Assembly: GCA_015058875.1 (NCBI GenBank)
Contig: SVBN01000022.1
Location: 1 to 44,302 of the forward strand
Length of the DNA: 44,302 nt
Direction of reading: 5' to 3'
Source of the DNA: Erysipelotrichaceae bacterium
GTDB taxonomy: Bacteria > Bacillota_I > Bacilli_A > Erysipelotrichales > Erysipelotrichaceae
Below the pieces are notes generated by a model that ran no database searches, was not told the DNA's origin, and saw only the letters and a list, made by a program, of their open reading frames with translations. Both the position numbers and the translations under genes were made by a program. Shown here piece by piece: positions 1 through 7,718 of the stretch; within the stretch, counting starts at the first letter, position 1; the number at the start of each line of letters is the position of its first letter.

Positions 1-127
1 TCTCTGTGGAACGCAGAGCTCAGAGTCCTGTGGAGGATGGTTCCACTGCAGTGATGCCGTTGGGCATCATATGTAAGAACCCACCTGTGAAGCAGGAAGC
101 CTGTGACTTCAGTCACAGGTAGTTCAC
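1..127 (+). mobile_element. Right end of an IS200/IS605-family (TnpB) element
   Basis: A perfect 8-bp stem (100-107 CCTGTGAC with 112-119 GTCACAGG, loop TTCA) is followed by TAGTTCAC. This is the layout of the right end of IS605/IS1341-type elements, where a subterminal hairpin overlaps the last tnpB codons and the element ends a few bases downstream. The boundary is placed near 127 because a protein-like reading frame unrelated to TnpB begins right after it. The left end and most of tnpB lie outside the window, so family membership rests on this end alone. Confidence 0.7.
1..127 (+). ncRNA. Probable 3' scaffold part of a TnpB omega-RNA
   Basis: In IS200/IS605 elements the guide RNA of TnpB overlaps the 3' end of tnpB and the right end, and its guide is copied from the flanking DNA. 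Here the sequence up to 127 holds the expected terminal hairpin plus other GC-rich self-complementary stretches. The guide would start at about 128 with sequence from the interrupted gene. The 5' start of the RNA is not in the window. This is inferred from family organisation, not from a recognised covariance model. Confidence 0.45.
3..122 (+). CDS. tnpB: TnpB-family RNA-guided nuclease, C-terminal fragment (5' end outside window)
   Basis: An open frame enters from the left edge and stops at TAG 120-122. It encodes 39 residues ending in PVKQEACDFSHR, like the short variable KQEA..F tails of IS1341/IS605 TnpB proteins that are encoded through the right-end hairpin. No catalytic RuvC or zinc-finger residues are inside the window, so activity cannot be judged. 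TnpB proteins are DNA nucleases guided by an omega-RNA transcribed from the element's 3' end, and they help retain the element after excision. The call depends on the tail, the hairpin overlap and the position. A pseudogenised tnpB would look the same here. Confidence 0.6.
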   Translation, partial: SVERRAQSPVEDGSTAVMPLGIICKNPPVKQEACDFSHR

Positions 128-440
128 AAACAAGTTCTCTGTTGCGGATTTATTTCCGAATGAAAATCCTGCAGATGCACTGAAACGTGAGCTGTACACA
201 TTGACTGTTGAGGAATATATGCAGACGGTCAAAGATTTACGATTTCCAAAGAAGAGTGAGATGCGTGAGTTTGGAAAAGTGTATGAGGGCAAAGGAGATG
301 TTTATGTAAAGATACGTGTTGAACTGCTTTCTGAATTCGGAAATCATACCGTATTTGTGATGTCATTTCACTACGCTGAGATACCATTTACTCAGGATAT
401 GTTTCCGTATAAAAAGCGACTGACAGGAGGTAAGCAATAA
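128..440 (+). pseudogene. 3' remnant of a probable toxin gene cut by the IS605-type insertion
   Basis: The frame is open and protein-like from the insertion boundary through TAA at 438-440 (about 104 codons beginning NKFSVADLFP). It has no ATG near the boundary and no ribosome binding site before the first usable TTG (201) or ATG (219), so the 5' part seems to have been displaced by the mobile element. The stop overlaps the ATG of the next gene by one base. That gene has MqsA-like and Panacea domains, so this is the toxin position of a toxin-first type II module, as in mqsRA. The residues do not match a toxin family I can name with certainty. Expression as a shorter protein from 201 is possible but unsupported. 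Confidence 0.6.
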
Positions 441-1465
441 TGGAAATTCTTGAAACTGTAAAAATGCAGTGTCCCTGCTGCATGGAAAATCATGATGTCC
501 GAAAGATACGGATTGAAGAACAGAATACTTTTAAAGGCATGTCTGTGAAGTATGATGCGGAGTATTTCTACTGTGACAAAGCAGATGAAATGTACGCGGA
601 TGAAGAGCAGATCTCGGAAAATGATATCAAAATGAAGAATTCCTACCGGCAGGAAATGGATCTTCTGACATCTGCACAGATCATTGAAATAAGGATGAAA
701 TACGGTATCAGTCAGAGTGATCTGAGTCTTCTTCTGGGATGGGGAGGAAAAACCGTCACACGCTATGAGAGCCATCAGGTGCAGGATAAAGCTCATGACA
801 CAATTCTCAGAAAGCTGGATGCTGATCCGGAGTGGTTTCTGCAGCTTTTGAAAGAAGAGAAAGAGTCATTTTCTCCTGCATCATACAAGAAATATATGCA
901 GGCTGGAAACGCTCTTTTCGAGCAGGATCATGATATATATCTGAAAAGTGCAATTATGTCGAAATATGCCCGCTTCTATCAAAATATGGAAGCCGGGGGA
1001 AATAAACCATTATCATTGGATACTGCTACGGATATGATTCGTTATATTTCCAACTCGGAAATGGTGGCTGATCTCTACACCATTAAGCTTATGAGGATGC
1101 TCTGGTATGCAGATGCACTTTCCTATAAACGCCGCGGATATGCTATCTCAGGGATGGTGTACATAGTTCTGCCTTCAGGGGTCGCTCCGGTAGCTTATGA
1201 GTCCATTACTGATCTGAGTGCTGTAAGGCACGAAGCGATTGAGATCGGTGACGGTATGAGTTACAGATATCTGCCGACAGAGAATAAGGAATACACAGGT
1301 TTATCACCGGATGATACAGACATTCTTGATACAGTTATCCGGCGTTTTGGAAAAGCAACAAAAAATGAAATTGACACAGTAATGCGCCAGGAAGATGCTT
1401 ATTCCGAAACCGCGCTGTATGATGTCATTCAGTTCAAATACGCAGAAACATTAAGCCTGTCATGA
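440..1465 (+). CDS. Panacea (SocA/DUF4065) antitoxin with MqsA-type N-terminus and HTH
   Basis: This 341-residue protein is predicted to neutralise a partner toxin and to autorepress its operon. Residues 1-50 resemble the YgiT/MqsA zinc segment: C11, C13 and C14 are present and C45 follows, but the usual second cysteine of the last pair is A48, so zinc binding may be incomplete. Residues about 75-125 hold a Cro/C1-type helix-turn-helix. Residues about 165-340 match the Panacea domain (SocA/GepA, DUF4065), an antitoxin fold known to pair with many toxin types. The ATG overlaps the stop of the truncated upstream gene, typical of coupled TA genes. With the toxin gene cut, this may be an orphan antitoxin. 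Family assignment is firm; the partner is inference. Confidence 0.82.
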   Translation: MEILETVKMQCPCCMENHDVRKIRIEEQNTFKGMSVKYDAEYFYCDKADEMYADEEQISENDIKMKNSYRQEMDLLTSAQIIEIRMKYGISQSDLSLLLGWGGKTVTRYESHQVQDKAHDTILRKLDADPEWFLQLLKEEKESFSPASYKKYMQAGNALFEQDHDIYLKSAIMSKYARFYQNMEAGGNKPLSLDTATDMIRYISNSEMVADLYTIKLMRMLWYADALSYKRRGYAISGMVYIVLPSGVAPVAYESITDLSAVRHEAIEIGDGMSYRYLPTENKEYTGLSPDDTDILDTVIRRFGKATKNEIDTVMRQEDAYSETALYDVIQFKYAETLSLS

Positions 1466-1529
1466 TTGTTATGAAACAATGAAAAACAATTCAAAACAGC
1501 ACTTGAAGCATAGCAGAGTGCATACTGAG

Positions 1530-1550
1530 AACCGGAGAAATCCGGTTTTC
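1530..1550 (+). terminator. Possible intrinsic terminator after the antitoxin gene
   Basis: A 7-bp stem (1530-1536 AACCGGA with 1541-1547 TCCGGTT, loop GAAA) is followed by a short T-run. The tract is brief, so termination may be weak. Confidence 0.5.
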
Positions 1551-1590
1551 ATAATGAAAAAATGATATCCTTGTTTCGGTGAGGTGGATT

Positions 1591-2439
1591 ATGGAAATCA
1601 CAGTCAGAAAAGCCGGAATTGATGATCTGAAAGATCTTCTTGAAATTGAAGCAAGTGCTATTCCCGGATATGCATATCTGGATGAGGCAAAGGAATTCCT
1701 TCTGGAAAACAAAGGAAACAGGGGAGAGATGATACTTGCGCTGGCAGACGGAATACCTGCAGGCATGGGCAGATATTCCATCCTTCCGGACGGAAGCGGC
1801 TGGCTGGAAATTCTGAGAGTAAAAAAGGAATATCAGCGGATGGGCATCGGTACAGCCATTTACAAGAGATATCTGGAACTGGCCGAAGAGACATCAGCAC
1901 CGTCTGTTGCGATGTTTACCGGAAGAAAGAACATTGCCAGCAGGTCGCTTGCGGAGAAAAACGGTTTTGCCATTGCGGCGGATTATACCGGATTTGAAAT
2001 CCAGCCGGAAACAGCGGATGACATTCCTTCATTTCATCTGATTACCGATCCGGAAGAAGTAAAAGAAAGAATATCGCCGTGGCATCGGGAATGGGGAGAA
2101 TATCTCTGCTTCAACCGGACATTCATGAAATTCTCGGATGATCTTTACCGCTGGCTTGCGGAAAAGAATTTCGTATACGGAACGGATGAGGAGACAACGC
2201 TGGTGCTTGGGGCAAGAATGCTGGAACACCGCGGTCTGCATATCGGATTTATGTGCGGTGATCTCTCCGGAGCACTGGCTTTTGCCCGGAAAGAGACAGC
2301 GGAAAGGCATCTGCCGTCGCTTCACATCATGTTCCGGAAGGGGTATGCGGATCTTGAGGCATTCTGCGGGTATTACAGAATGAAACCGACAGGAGATCTG
2401 ATTGTTATGGAACGGAAATTCATCTCAGAACAAGTGTGA
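1591..2439 (+). CDS. GNAT-family N-acetyltransferase, two-domain
   Basis: The start is ATG 1591, preceded by GAGGTGG at 1581-1587, rather than an upstream in-frame GTG at 1579 that lies inside this binding site. The 282-residue protein has a GNAT N-terminal domain (about residues 1-140). The acetyl-CoA loop is seen as R-x-x-G-I-G in the segment EYQRMGIGTAIYKRYLE, followed by the typical NGF motif near residue 130. The C-terminal half reads as a second, degenerate GNAT-like domain with no clear CoA loop. Such enzymes transfer acetyl groups to amines of small molecules or protein termini. The substrate cannot be read from the sequence. It is a single gene upstream of rapZ with a 51-base gap. 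Confidence 0.82.
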   Translation: MEITVRKAGIDDLKDLLEIEASAIPGYAYLDEAKEFLLENKGNRGEMILALADGIPAGMGRYSILPDGSGWLEILRVKKEYQRMGIGTAIYKRYLELAEETSAPSVAMFTGRKNIASRSLAEKNGFAIAADYTGFEIQPETADDIPSFHLITDPEEVKERISPWHREWGEYLCFNRTFMKFSDDLYRWLAEKNFVYGTDEETTLVLGARMLEHRGLHIGFMCGDLSGALAFARKETAERHLPSLHIMFRKGYADLEAFCGYYRMKPTGDLIVMERKFISEQV

Positions 2440-2490
2440 ATGAAGAGCGCGCATGTTACAATGTAGTCTGCGGAAAAGAGTGGATGAATT

Positions 2491-3366
2491 ATGACAGAAA
2501 CCAATTATACAAGCAGAGTCATTCTGGTCAGTGGGATGAGCGGTGCCGGCAAGAGCACGGCCACAAGATTCCTTGAGGATATGGGCTATCACTGCATTGA
2601 TAATTTTCCCGTGCAGATGCTGAGCCTGCTGGTGGACATGATTGAAAACAGTACGGATCAGCGCTACAGATATATCACATTATCTACGTCTGCCCAGGAC
2701 TTTCCCGAGTTCCAGAGAGGGCTCAGAGGCGAGGGGATCGAAGTATTCACACTGTTTTTGGACGCATCGGACACAACGCTTCTGAACCGCTACAAGAGCA
2801 CCAGAAGAACACATCCGCTGCTTCTCAGCAACCAGGCAAATACGCTGGAAGAAGCGATCGAAGTGGAGCGCATGATGTTCCAGAAGTATATCAATGAAAC
2901 AGTGATCACAATCGATACAACCTTTGTGTCGGAAAAGGAACTGAAACGCAAGATTGAAAAGTATTTTGCCAGGAGTGCTGTTCCTTCATTCTCCATTTCC
3001 TTTCTGTCATTCGGTTATAAAAACGGGGTTCCGCTGGATGCCGATCTCATGATCGATGTCCGTTTCCTTCCGAACCCGTTCTGGGAGGTGGAACTGAGAC
3101 CGTATTCCGGCAATGATGAATGTGTCTACAACTACGTTATTGACAAGCCGGAGACCCAGGAATTCCTGAAACGTCTGATTTCCTTTACGGATTATGCCTT
3201 TGCGGAATATGTAAAGGAAGGGAAAAACCATTTTACCGTCGCAATCGGATGCACCGGCGGCCAGCACCGCTCCGTATCCATTGCCAATTATCTTTACCGT
3301 CACTACAGCGGTACATATAACTGCTATATTGACCACCGTGATGTAAAGGAATATGAGAATGCCTGA
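2491..3366 (+). CDS. rapZ: RapZ-family nucleotide-binding protein (RNase adapter)
   Basis: This 291-residue protein begins with a Walker A P-loop (GMSGAGKS, residues 15-22) and ends with the conserved C-terminal region containing GCTGGQHRSV, diagnostic of the RapZ/YvcJ family. In E. coli, RapZ is an RNA-binding adapter that senses glucosamine-6-phosphate. In Bacillus, YvcJ binds and hydrolyses nucleotides and its loss affects competence. It is the first gene of the conserved rapZ-glmR-whiA cluster, and its 3' end overlaps the next gene by 14 bases. A possible -10 (TACAAT, 2457-2462) lies upstream. Family assignment is certain; the molecular role in this lineage is less so. Confidence 0.96.
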   Translation: MTETNYTSRVILVSGMSGAGKSTATRFLEDMGYHCIDNFPVQMLSLLVDMIENSTDQRYRYITLSTSAQDFPEFQRGLRGEGIEVFTLFLDASDTTLLNRYKSTRRTHPLLLSNQANTLEEAIEVERMMFQKYINETVITIDTTFVSEKELKRKIEKYFARSAVPSFSISFLSFGYKNGVPLDADLMIDVRFLPNPFWEVELRPYSGNDECVYNYVIDKPETQEFLKRLISFTDYAFAEYVKEGKNHFTVAIGCTGGQHRSVSIANYLYRHYSGTYNCYIDHRDVKEYENA

Positions 3367-4309
3367 AAAAGTAGTAGTCATCGGCGGAGGACATGGCCAG
3401 TCCGCAATCTGCCGGGGAATCAAGAACATACCTGATCTGGATATTACGGCAATCGTTACGGTTGCGGATGACGGCGGCAGCACCGGAAGACTGAGACGCC
3501 ACTTTCATATCCCGGCCATGGGCGACATCCGCAATGTCATGATTGCGCTTGCCGGAAGTGAGACTGTGCTCGGCAATCTGATGGATTACCGTTTTGAAGA
3601 CCCGGGCGGAACGGAAGAAGATGTGTCCGGTCACAATCTCGGGAATCTGATCCTGACAGCTCTGACCCAGCAGTCCGGAAGCTTCCTGGAAGCTGTGCAG
3701 ACCATTGAGCAGGTGCTCAATGTGCGGGGAAGAATTATCCCCGCTACCACCCAGGTCATCACGCTGTTTGCACTGATGGAAGACGGAGTCATCGTCAAGG
3801 GTGAAGCCAACATTCCCACCGTATCCAACCGGATCTCCAAGGTATTCTATGAAGAGCCGGTACATGCGACTTCGGAAGCGGTAGAAGCGATACTGAATGC
3901 GGATATGATCATCTACGGAATCGGTTCCGTTTATACAAGCATCCTGCCGAATGTCATCATTCCCGAGATCACCGAAGCCCTGCATGAAAGCAAGGCGAGA
4001 CGTGTCTATTTCTGCAATGCGATGACACAGCCCGGAGAGACGGACGGATATGATGTCGAATCTCATGTCAGGGCATTGAACCGGCATGGTGCACCGGTGG
4101 ATATGGTCATTGTTGCGGATGATGATATTCCCGGTCATCTGCTGAAAAAATATGAGAAACAGGGAAGCACTGCCGTGCATCTGTCGAAAGACAGTCATTC
4201 GTATGAAGTGCGCAGAATGAATCTGCTGGATTTCAGCGATGAACTGGTGCGGCATGATTCCATGAAAATAAAGAAAGCAGTTGAAACGCTGCTGGAAGAA
4301 GGTAAGTAA
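3353..4309 (+). CDS. glmR: GlmR/YvcK, gluconeogenesis and cell-wall precursor regulator
   Basis: This 318-residue member of the YvcK/CofD-like (UPF0052) family opens with the nucleotide-binding loop VVIGGGHGQS and continues with VADDGGSTGRLRR, both characteristic. In Bacillus, GlmR binds UDP-GlcNAc and stimulates GlmS, directing carbon into peptidoglycan precursors. It is needed for growth on gluconeogenic carbon. The start ATG 3353 lies within the rapZ reading frame; an ATG two codons later (3359) is an alternative. The stop overlaps the whiA ATG by one base, so the three genes are probably translationally coupled. Confidence 0.95.
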   Translation: MRMPEKVVVIGGGHGQSAICRGIKNIPDLDITAIVTVADDGGSTGRLRRHFHIPAMGDIRNVMIALAGSETVLGNLMDYRFEDPGGTEEDVSGHNLGNLILTALTQQSGSFLEAVQTIEQVLNVRGRIIPATTQVITLFALMEDGVIVKGEANIPTVSNRISKVFYEEPVHATSEAVEAILNADMIIYGIGSVYTSILPNVIIPEITEALHESKARRVYFCNAMTQPGETDGYDVESHVRALNRHGAPVDMVIVADDDIPGHLLKKYEKQGSTAVHLSKDSHSYEVRRMNLLDFSDELVRHDSMKIKKAVETLLEEGK

Positions 4310-5256
4310 TGTCATTTACGTCGGATGTTAAAACAGAGATCTCACTGGAAACGCTGGGCAGAGAAGAAACACGTGCGCAGCTTTCGGCATTGGTGCTGAT
4401 GCTTTCCTCCATCTCGATCTCATCCGACGGAACAGCCCTGGTGATCCGTACCTCCAGTGCGCCGGTATCCCGAGCGATCTACCGCATGATGAACGATCTG
4501 TATGATGTACAGATCGAGACATTTGTACAGCGAAGGATGAACCTGAAGAAGAATCTGATTTACGGATTCCGTTTCTACGGCAATGTGACCGGCATTCTGA
4601 AAGATCTTGGACTGTATTCCTCACGCGGACTGCTGGAAAAGCCGCTGCAGAAGATCGTTTCAAAAGACGCCTGTGCCCGGGCATATCTTGCCGGTGCGTT
4701 TATGGCGGACGGAAGCGTCAATTCCCCGGAAACATCCGGATATCATCTGGAGATCCGTGCTTCCAGTGAAGCGCAGGCAGGCTTTCTGGTGGATCTGATG
4801 GGCAGGTTTTATATTCCCGCAAGGATTATTGAGAGACGAGGGAAACCGGTTGTATATGTAAAGCAGGCGGAGAAGATTGCGGACTGTCTCAGGTGCATCG
4901 GCGCCGACCGGTGTCTGATGGAATTTGAGGACGCAAGAATCTCCCGCGATTTTGCCAACAGCGTAACCAGGCTTGCCAATGTGGATATGGCAAATGACTT
5001 CAAAAGCATGAAGGCGGCCAATGCCCAGCTGGAAGATATCCGGATTCTGCAGGATGCCGGAATGATCGAAAAGCTGGATGAGAAACTGAGAGATATCGTG
5101 GAACTGCGGCTGGCGGATCCGGATGCGTCACTGATGGAACTTGCCCAGCAGTATCAGGCAAAGACCGGAAACATTGTTTCCAAATCCGGAATGAAGCATC
5201 GGTTTGTCAAACTGCACGATCTTGCTCTGAAAGCGGAGGGAAAAGCGGATGAATGA
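4309..5256 (+). CDS. whiA: WhiA, DNA-binding protein (LAGLIDADG-like)
   Basis: This 315-residue protein has the WhiA layout. An N-terminal two-lobed fold related to LAGLIDADG homing endonucleases (the AYLAGAFMADGS segment near residue 130 is its signature) is followed by a C-terminal helix-turn-helix (about 230-310) with the MANDFKSMKAANAQ hinge. WhiA is a sporulation regulator in Streptomyces; in Firmicutes it influences cell division and chromosome segregation. It shares one base with glmR at its start and eight bases with the next gene at its end. No insertion or damage is seen. Confidence 0.96.
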   Translation: MSFTSDVKTEISLETLGREETRAQLSALVLMLSSISISSDGTALVIRTSSAPVSRAIYRMMNDLYDVQIETFVQRRMNLKKNLIYGFRFYGNVTGILKDLGLYSSRGLLEKPLQKIVSKDACARAYLAGAFMADGSVNSPETSGYHLEIRASSEAQAGFLVDLMGRFYIPARIIERRGKPVVYVKQAEKIADCLRCIGADRCLMEFEDARISRDFANSVTRLANVDMANDFKSMKAANAQLEDIRILQDAGMIEKLDEKLRDIVELRLADPDASLMELAQQYQAKTGNIVSKSGMKHRFVKLHDLALKAEGKADE

Positions 5257-5533
5257 CAATGCGGCAGGCAGAATTCTGAGACTGATCGGACTCGGGTTCG
5301 CCGTTTATATAGCGGTCAGATATTTCTGGCCGGTGCTGCTGGTAATAGCTGCGGTCATCGCCTGGCATTATTTCCGGATCAGAAAGGAAATAAAGAAGGC
5401 GCAGGAAGAGATGAACCGGACAGTCTATTATGAAGCTCCCCGTCAGGTACGGGAAGAAAAGCAGGATGAAGGGGATATCATCGACGCGGAGTTTACCGTG
5501 AAGAACCGTGAAAGCGAAAGCATGCACGGCTGA
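5249..5533 (+). CDS. Small single-pass membrane protein, unknown function
   Basis: This 94-residue protein begins inside the last codons of whiA (8-base overlap), so it is probably coupled to whiA. Residues about 10-42 are strongly hydrophobic (IGLGFAVYIAVRYFWPVLLVIAAVIAWHYF), long enough for one long or two short membrane segments. A charged helix (about 43-60) and an acidic tail with DAEFTVKNRE follow. No signal peptidase site is evident. I do not recognise the family. Its place in the rapZ-glmR-whiA cluster hints at the envelope or division, but that is only context. Confidence 0.75.
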   Translation: MNDNAAGRILRLIGLGFAVYIAVRYFWPVLLVIAAVIAWHYFRIRKEIKKAQEEMNRTVYYEAPRQVREEKQDEGDIIDAEFTVKNRESESMHG

Positions 5534-5544
5534 AAGGAAGGCCT

Positions 5545-6459
5545 ATGATCCAGAGAAGCAATCCGGCATTGACCGGCAGTATCAGAGACTGCTGGAAGCG
5601 ATGCTTTGAAAATGAAGATCCGAATTATATAGAATGGTTTTTCCGGAATGTCTACCGGCCGGAATACGGTTATGCGGACGTGGAGGACAGCCGTGTCGTT
5701 GCGGCAGTCTGCCGGATTCCGCATGAGTTCATGTTCAACGGCAGAGTTCTGAAAGCCAGCATGTTAATGGGAATATCCACTCTTCCGGAATACAGAGGAC
5801 AGGGCAGAATGGGAGAACTGATGCATACCGTTCTGGATGCCTGCTCGCATTCTGAGCTGATCACGTTTATCCAGGCATATGATCCGAAGCTGTATGAACC
5901 GTTCGGGTTCCGTACGGTTTATTACCGCAGCGATTATACGCTGTACCGTGATCTGGTGAAAAAGGTATCTTCCTCCGGATGCGCCTATGACCCTTCACCG
6001 ATCGATATGCTGAAGGTGTATTCCGCATTCATCCGGAAGTTCAACGGTTTCTATACCAGGGATCTGGATTACTTTGTGAATCTGAAGAAGGAAATTGAAG
6101 CCGAAGGCGGAAAGATTGTCGGATTCTACAATACAAAGAATCAGATTGCCGGCTATGCCACACTGCTGAGTGACGGCCGGCAGGTGAAGATAGAGGAATG
6201 CATCTATCTCAATTCAACGGCGCTTCTGAAGCTGGTCAACGCCGCCCTGATGAGCACCAACTCCGTCCACCTGCATGTATCGCAGGCAGAAAACATGAAA
6301 GTAATCTTCCCGGATGCGGCCCGGAAGGACTACGGACACACCATGGCAAGACTGAATGATCCCGCTTTGTTCTCCCGGCTTTACGGCACTTCCGTGAACA
6401 CTGTGGAGGAGGCGTTTGCCCTCAGCCGCAAACCGCTGAATATGAATGAGTTCATGTGA
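5545..6459 (+). CDS. GNAT-family acetyltransferase, Eis-like
   Basis: The start ATG 5545 follows AAGGAAGG. The 304-residue protein has an N-terminal GNAT domain whose CoA loop is RGQGRMG (about residues 82-88), followed by the YEPFGF segment seen in Eis-like and YitI-like acetyltransferases. The C-terminal half resembles the second domain of two-domain GNATs. The substrate is unknown; relatives acetylate amines, including aminoglycosides or peptides, but nothing here points to one. The gene lies 11 bases after the small membrane protein gene, so it may be the last gene of the rapZ operon. Confidence 0.8.
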   Translation: MIQRSNPALTGSIRDCWKRCFENEDPNYIEWFFRNVYRPEYGYADVEDSRVVAAVCRIPHEFMFNGRVLKASMLMGISTLPEYRGQGRMGELMHTVLDACSHSELITFIQAYDPKLYEPFGFRTVYYRSDYTLYRDLVKKVSSSGCAYDPSPIDMLKVYSAFIRKFNGFYTRDLDYFVNLKKEIEAEGGKIVGFYNTKNQIAGYATLLSDGRQVKIEECIYLNSTALLKLVNAALMSTNSVHLHVSQAENMKVIFPDAARKDYGHTMARLNDPALFSRLYGTSVNTVEEAFALSRKPLNMNEFM

Positions 6460-6489
6460 CAAAAAAAGCGTATAAACATGCATAAAATC

Positions 6490-6545
6490 AATGAAGCATG
6501 CATATATATCAAAGATTTCACAATTGACTATATACATGCTTCATT
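6490..6545. promoter_or_regulatory. Long inverted repeat overlapping the gap promoter (candidate operator)
   Basis: The arms AATGAAGCATG (6490-6500) and CATGCTTCATT (6535-6545) are perfect 11-bp inverted copies. After one mismatch the match continues five more bases inward, giving 17-base arms (6490-6506 and 6529-6545) around a 22-base centre. The right arm sits between the -35 and -10 boxes and the repeat ends upstream of the likely transcription start, so it would act as DNA, not RNA. A related ACATGCAT lies at about 6477. The geometry suits a dimeric repressor bridging two sites. Confidence 0.55.
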
Positions 6546-6552
6546 TTATAAT
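6524..6552 (+). promoter_or_regulatory. Sigma-A-type promoter of gap
   Basis: TTGACT (6524-6529) and a perfect TATAAT (6547-6552) are separated by 17 bases. The predicted start near 6559 gives a leader of roughly 25 bases with AAAGGAGGT before the ATG. This is among the strongest-looking promoters in the window. Confidence 0.88.
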
Positions 6553-6584
6553 TTTAGTTGCAACAAAAGGAGGTCACAATTGAG

Positions 6585-7625
6585 ATGACAGATGTAAGAG
6601 TTGCTATTAACGGATTCGGCAGAATCGGCCGCCTCGCTTTCAGACAGATGTTCGGTGCAGAAGGTTATGATGTCGTTGCTATCAACGACCTGACAAAGCC
6701 TTCCATGCTTGCTCACCTGCTGAAGTATGACACAGCACAGGGCGGATATGCCGGCAAAATCGGAGAAGGTCTCCACACAGTAACAGCTGACGACGAAGCA
6801 AACACAATTACAGTCGACGGCAAGACACTGCAGATCTACAAGGAAGCTGATGCGAACAACCTGCCTTGGGGCGATCTCAAGATCGACGTTGTTCTGGAAT
6901 GCACAGGCTTCTACACATCCAAAGCAAAGGCTGAAGCTCATATCAAGGCCGGCGCAAGAAAGGTTGTTATTTCCGCTCCTGCAGGAAATGACCTGCCTAC
7001 AATCGTTTACAATGTAAACCATGAAACACTGACAGCGGAAGATACAGTTATTTCTGCAGCATCCTGCACAACAAACTGCCTCGCTCCGATGACAGACGCA
7101 CTGAACAAGTATGCTCCGATCCAGAGCGGTATCATGTGCACGGTTCACGCTTACACAGGCGACCAGATGATTCTGGACGGCCCGCAGCGTAAGGGTGATC
7201 TCCGTCGTGCCCGCGCCGGCGCAGCTAACATCGTTCCGAACAGCACAGGTGCAGCAAAGGCTATCGGCCTTGTTATCCCTGAACTGAACGGCAAGCTGAT
7301 CGGCTCCGCACAGAGAGTTCCTGTTCCGACAGGTTCCACAACAATCCTGACAGCTGTTGTTAAGGGTGAAGACGTTACTCCTGCAGGAATCAACGCTGCT
7401 ATGAAAGCTGCAGCTAACGAATCCTTCGGATACAACGAAGACCAGATCGTATCCTCCGACATCATCGGTATGCGTTATGGTTCCCTGTTCGACGCTACAC
7501 AGACAATGGTTACAAAGGTAGCTGACGGTCTGTTCGAAGTACAGGTTGTTTCCTGGTACGACAACGAAAACTCCTACACATCTCAGATGGTTCGTACAAT
7601 TAAGTACTTCTCCAACGTTAAGTAA
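6585..7625 (+). CDS. gap: Glyceraldehyde-3-phosphate dehydrogenase, type I
   Basis: The enzyme oxidises glyceraldehyde-3-phosphate to 1,3-bisphosphoglycerate with NAD+ in glycolysis. The start is ATG 6585 behind AAAGGAGGT (6566-6574); an upstream in-frame TTG at 6558 would precede the binding site. The 346-residue protein shows the NAD-binding INGFGRIGR (residues 8-16), the catalytic Cys161 in SCTTNC, the downstream His in TVHAYTGDQ and the C-terminal SWYDNENSY. Asp at residue 35 after VAIND suggests NAD preference. It is flanked by its own promoter with an inverted repeat and by a terminator, so it is probably transcribed alone. No cggR or other glycolytic gene is adjacent. Confidence 0.97.
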   Translation: MTDVRVAINGFGRIGRLAFRQMFGAEGYDVVAINDLTKPSMLAHLLKYDTAQGGYAGKIGEGLHTVTADDEANTITVDGKTLQIYKEADANNLPWGDLKIDVVLECTGFYTSKAKAEAHIKAGARKVVISAPAGNDLPTIVYNVNHETLTAEDTVISAASCTTNCLAPMTDALNKYAPIQSGIMCTVHAYTGDQMILDGPQRKGDLRRARAGAANIVPNSTGAAKAIGLVIPELNGKLIGSAQRVPVPTGSTTILTAVVKGEDVTPAGINAAMKAAANESFGYNEDQIVSSDIIGMRYGSLFDATQTMVTKVADGLFEVQVVSWYDNENSYTSQMVRTIKYFSNVK

Positions 7626-7647
7626 GAGTTCATAATTGTTAAACATG

Positions 7648-7672
7648 AAGGCGTTCTCCGGAGCGCCTTTTT
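7648..7672 (+). terminator. Intrinsic terminator after gap
   Basis: The stem AAGGCGTTC / GAGCGCCTT (7648-7656 with 7661-7669, one wobble pair, loop TCCG) is followed directly by a T-run. Confidence 0.9.
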
Positions 7673-7718
7673 GTGTGGCCGATGTCTCTGTATAATTGAA
7701 GTCAGGACGGATGATGAT

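Noticed and set aside
201-440. Intact 79-residue gene from TTG 201
   Set aside because: The frame is protein-like right up to the insertion boundary and no ribosome binding site precedes the TTG, so a truncated gene is the better reading.
6490-6545. Inverted repeat as terminator of the upstream acetyltransferase gene
   Set aside because: The loop is long and AT-rich, no clean T-run follows, and the repeat overlaps a strong promoter.
6546-7646. 366-codon open frame antisense to gap
   Set aside because: Same codon-bias effect; the translation is cysteine-rich and unlike a protein family, while gap is certain.
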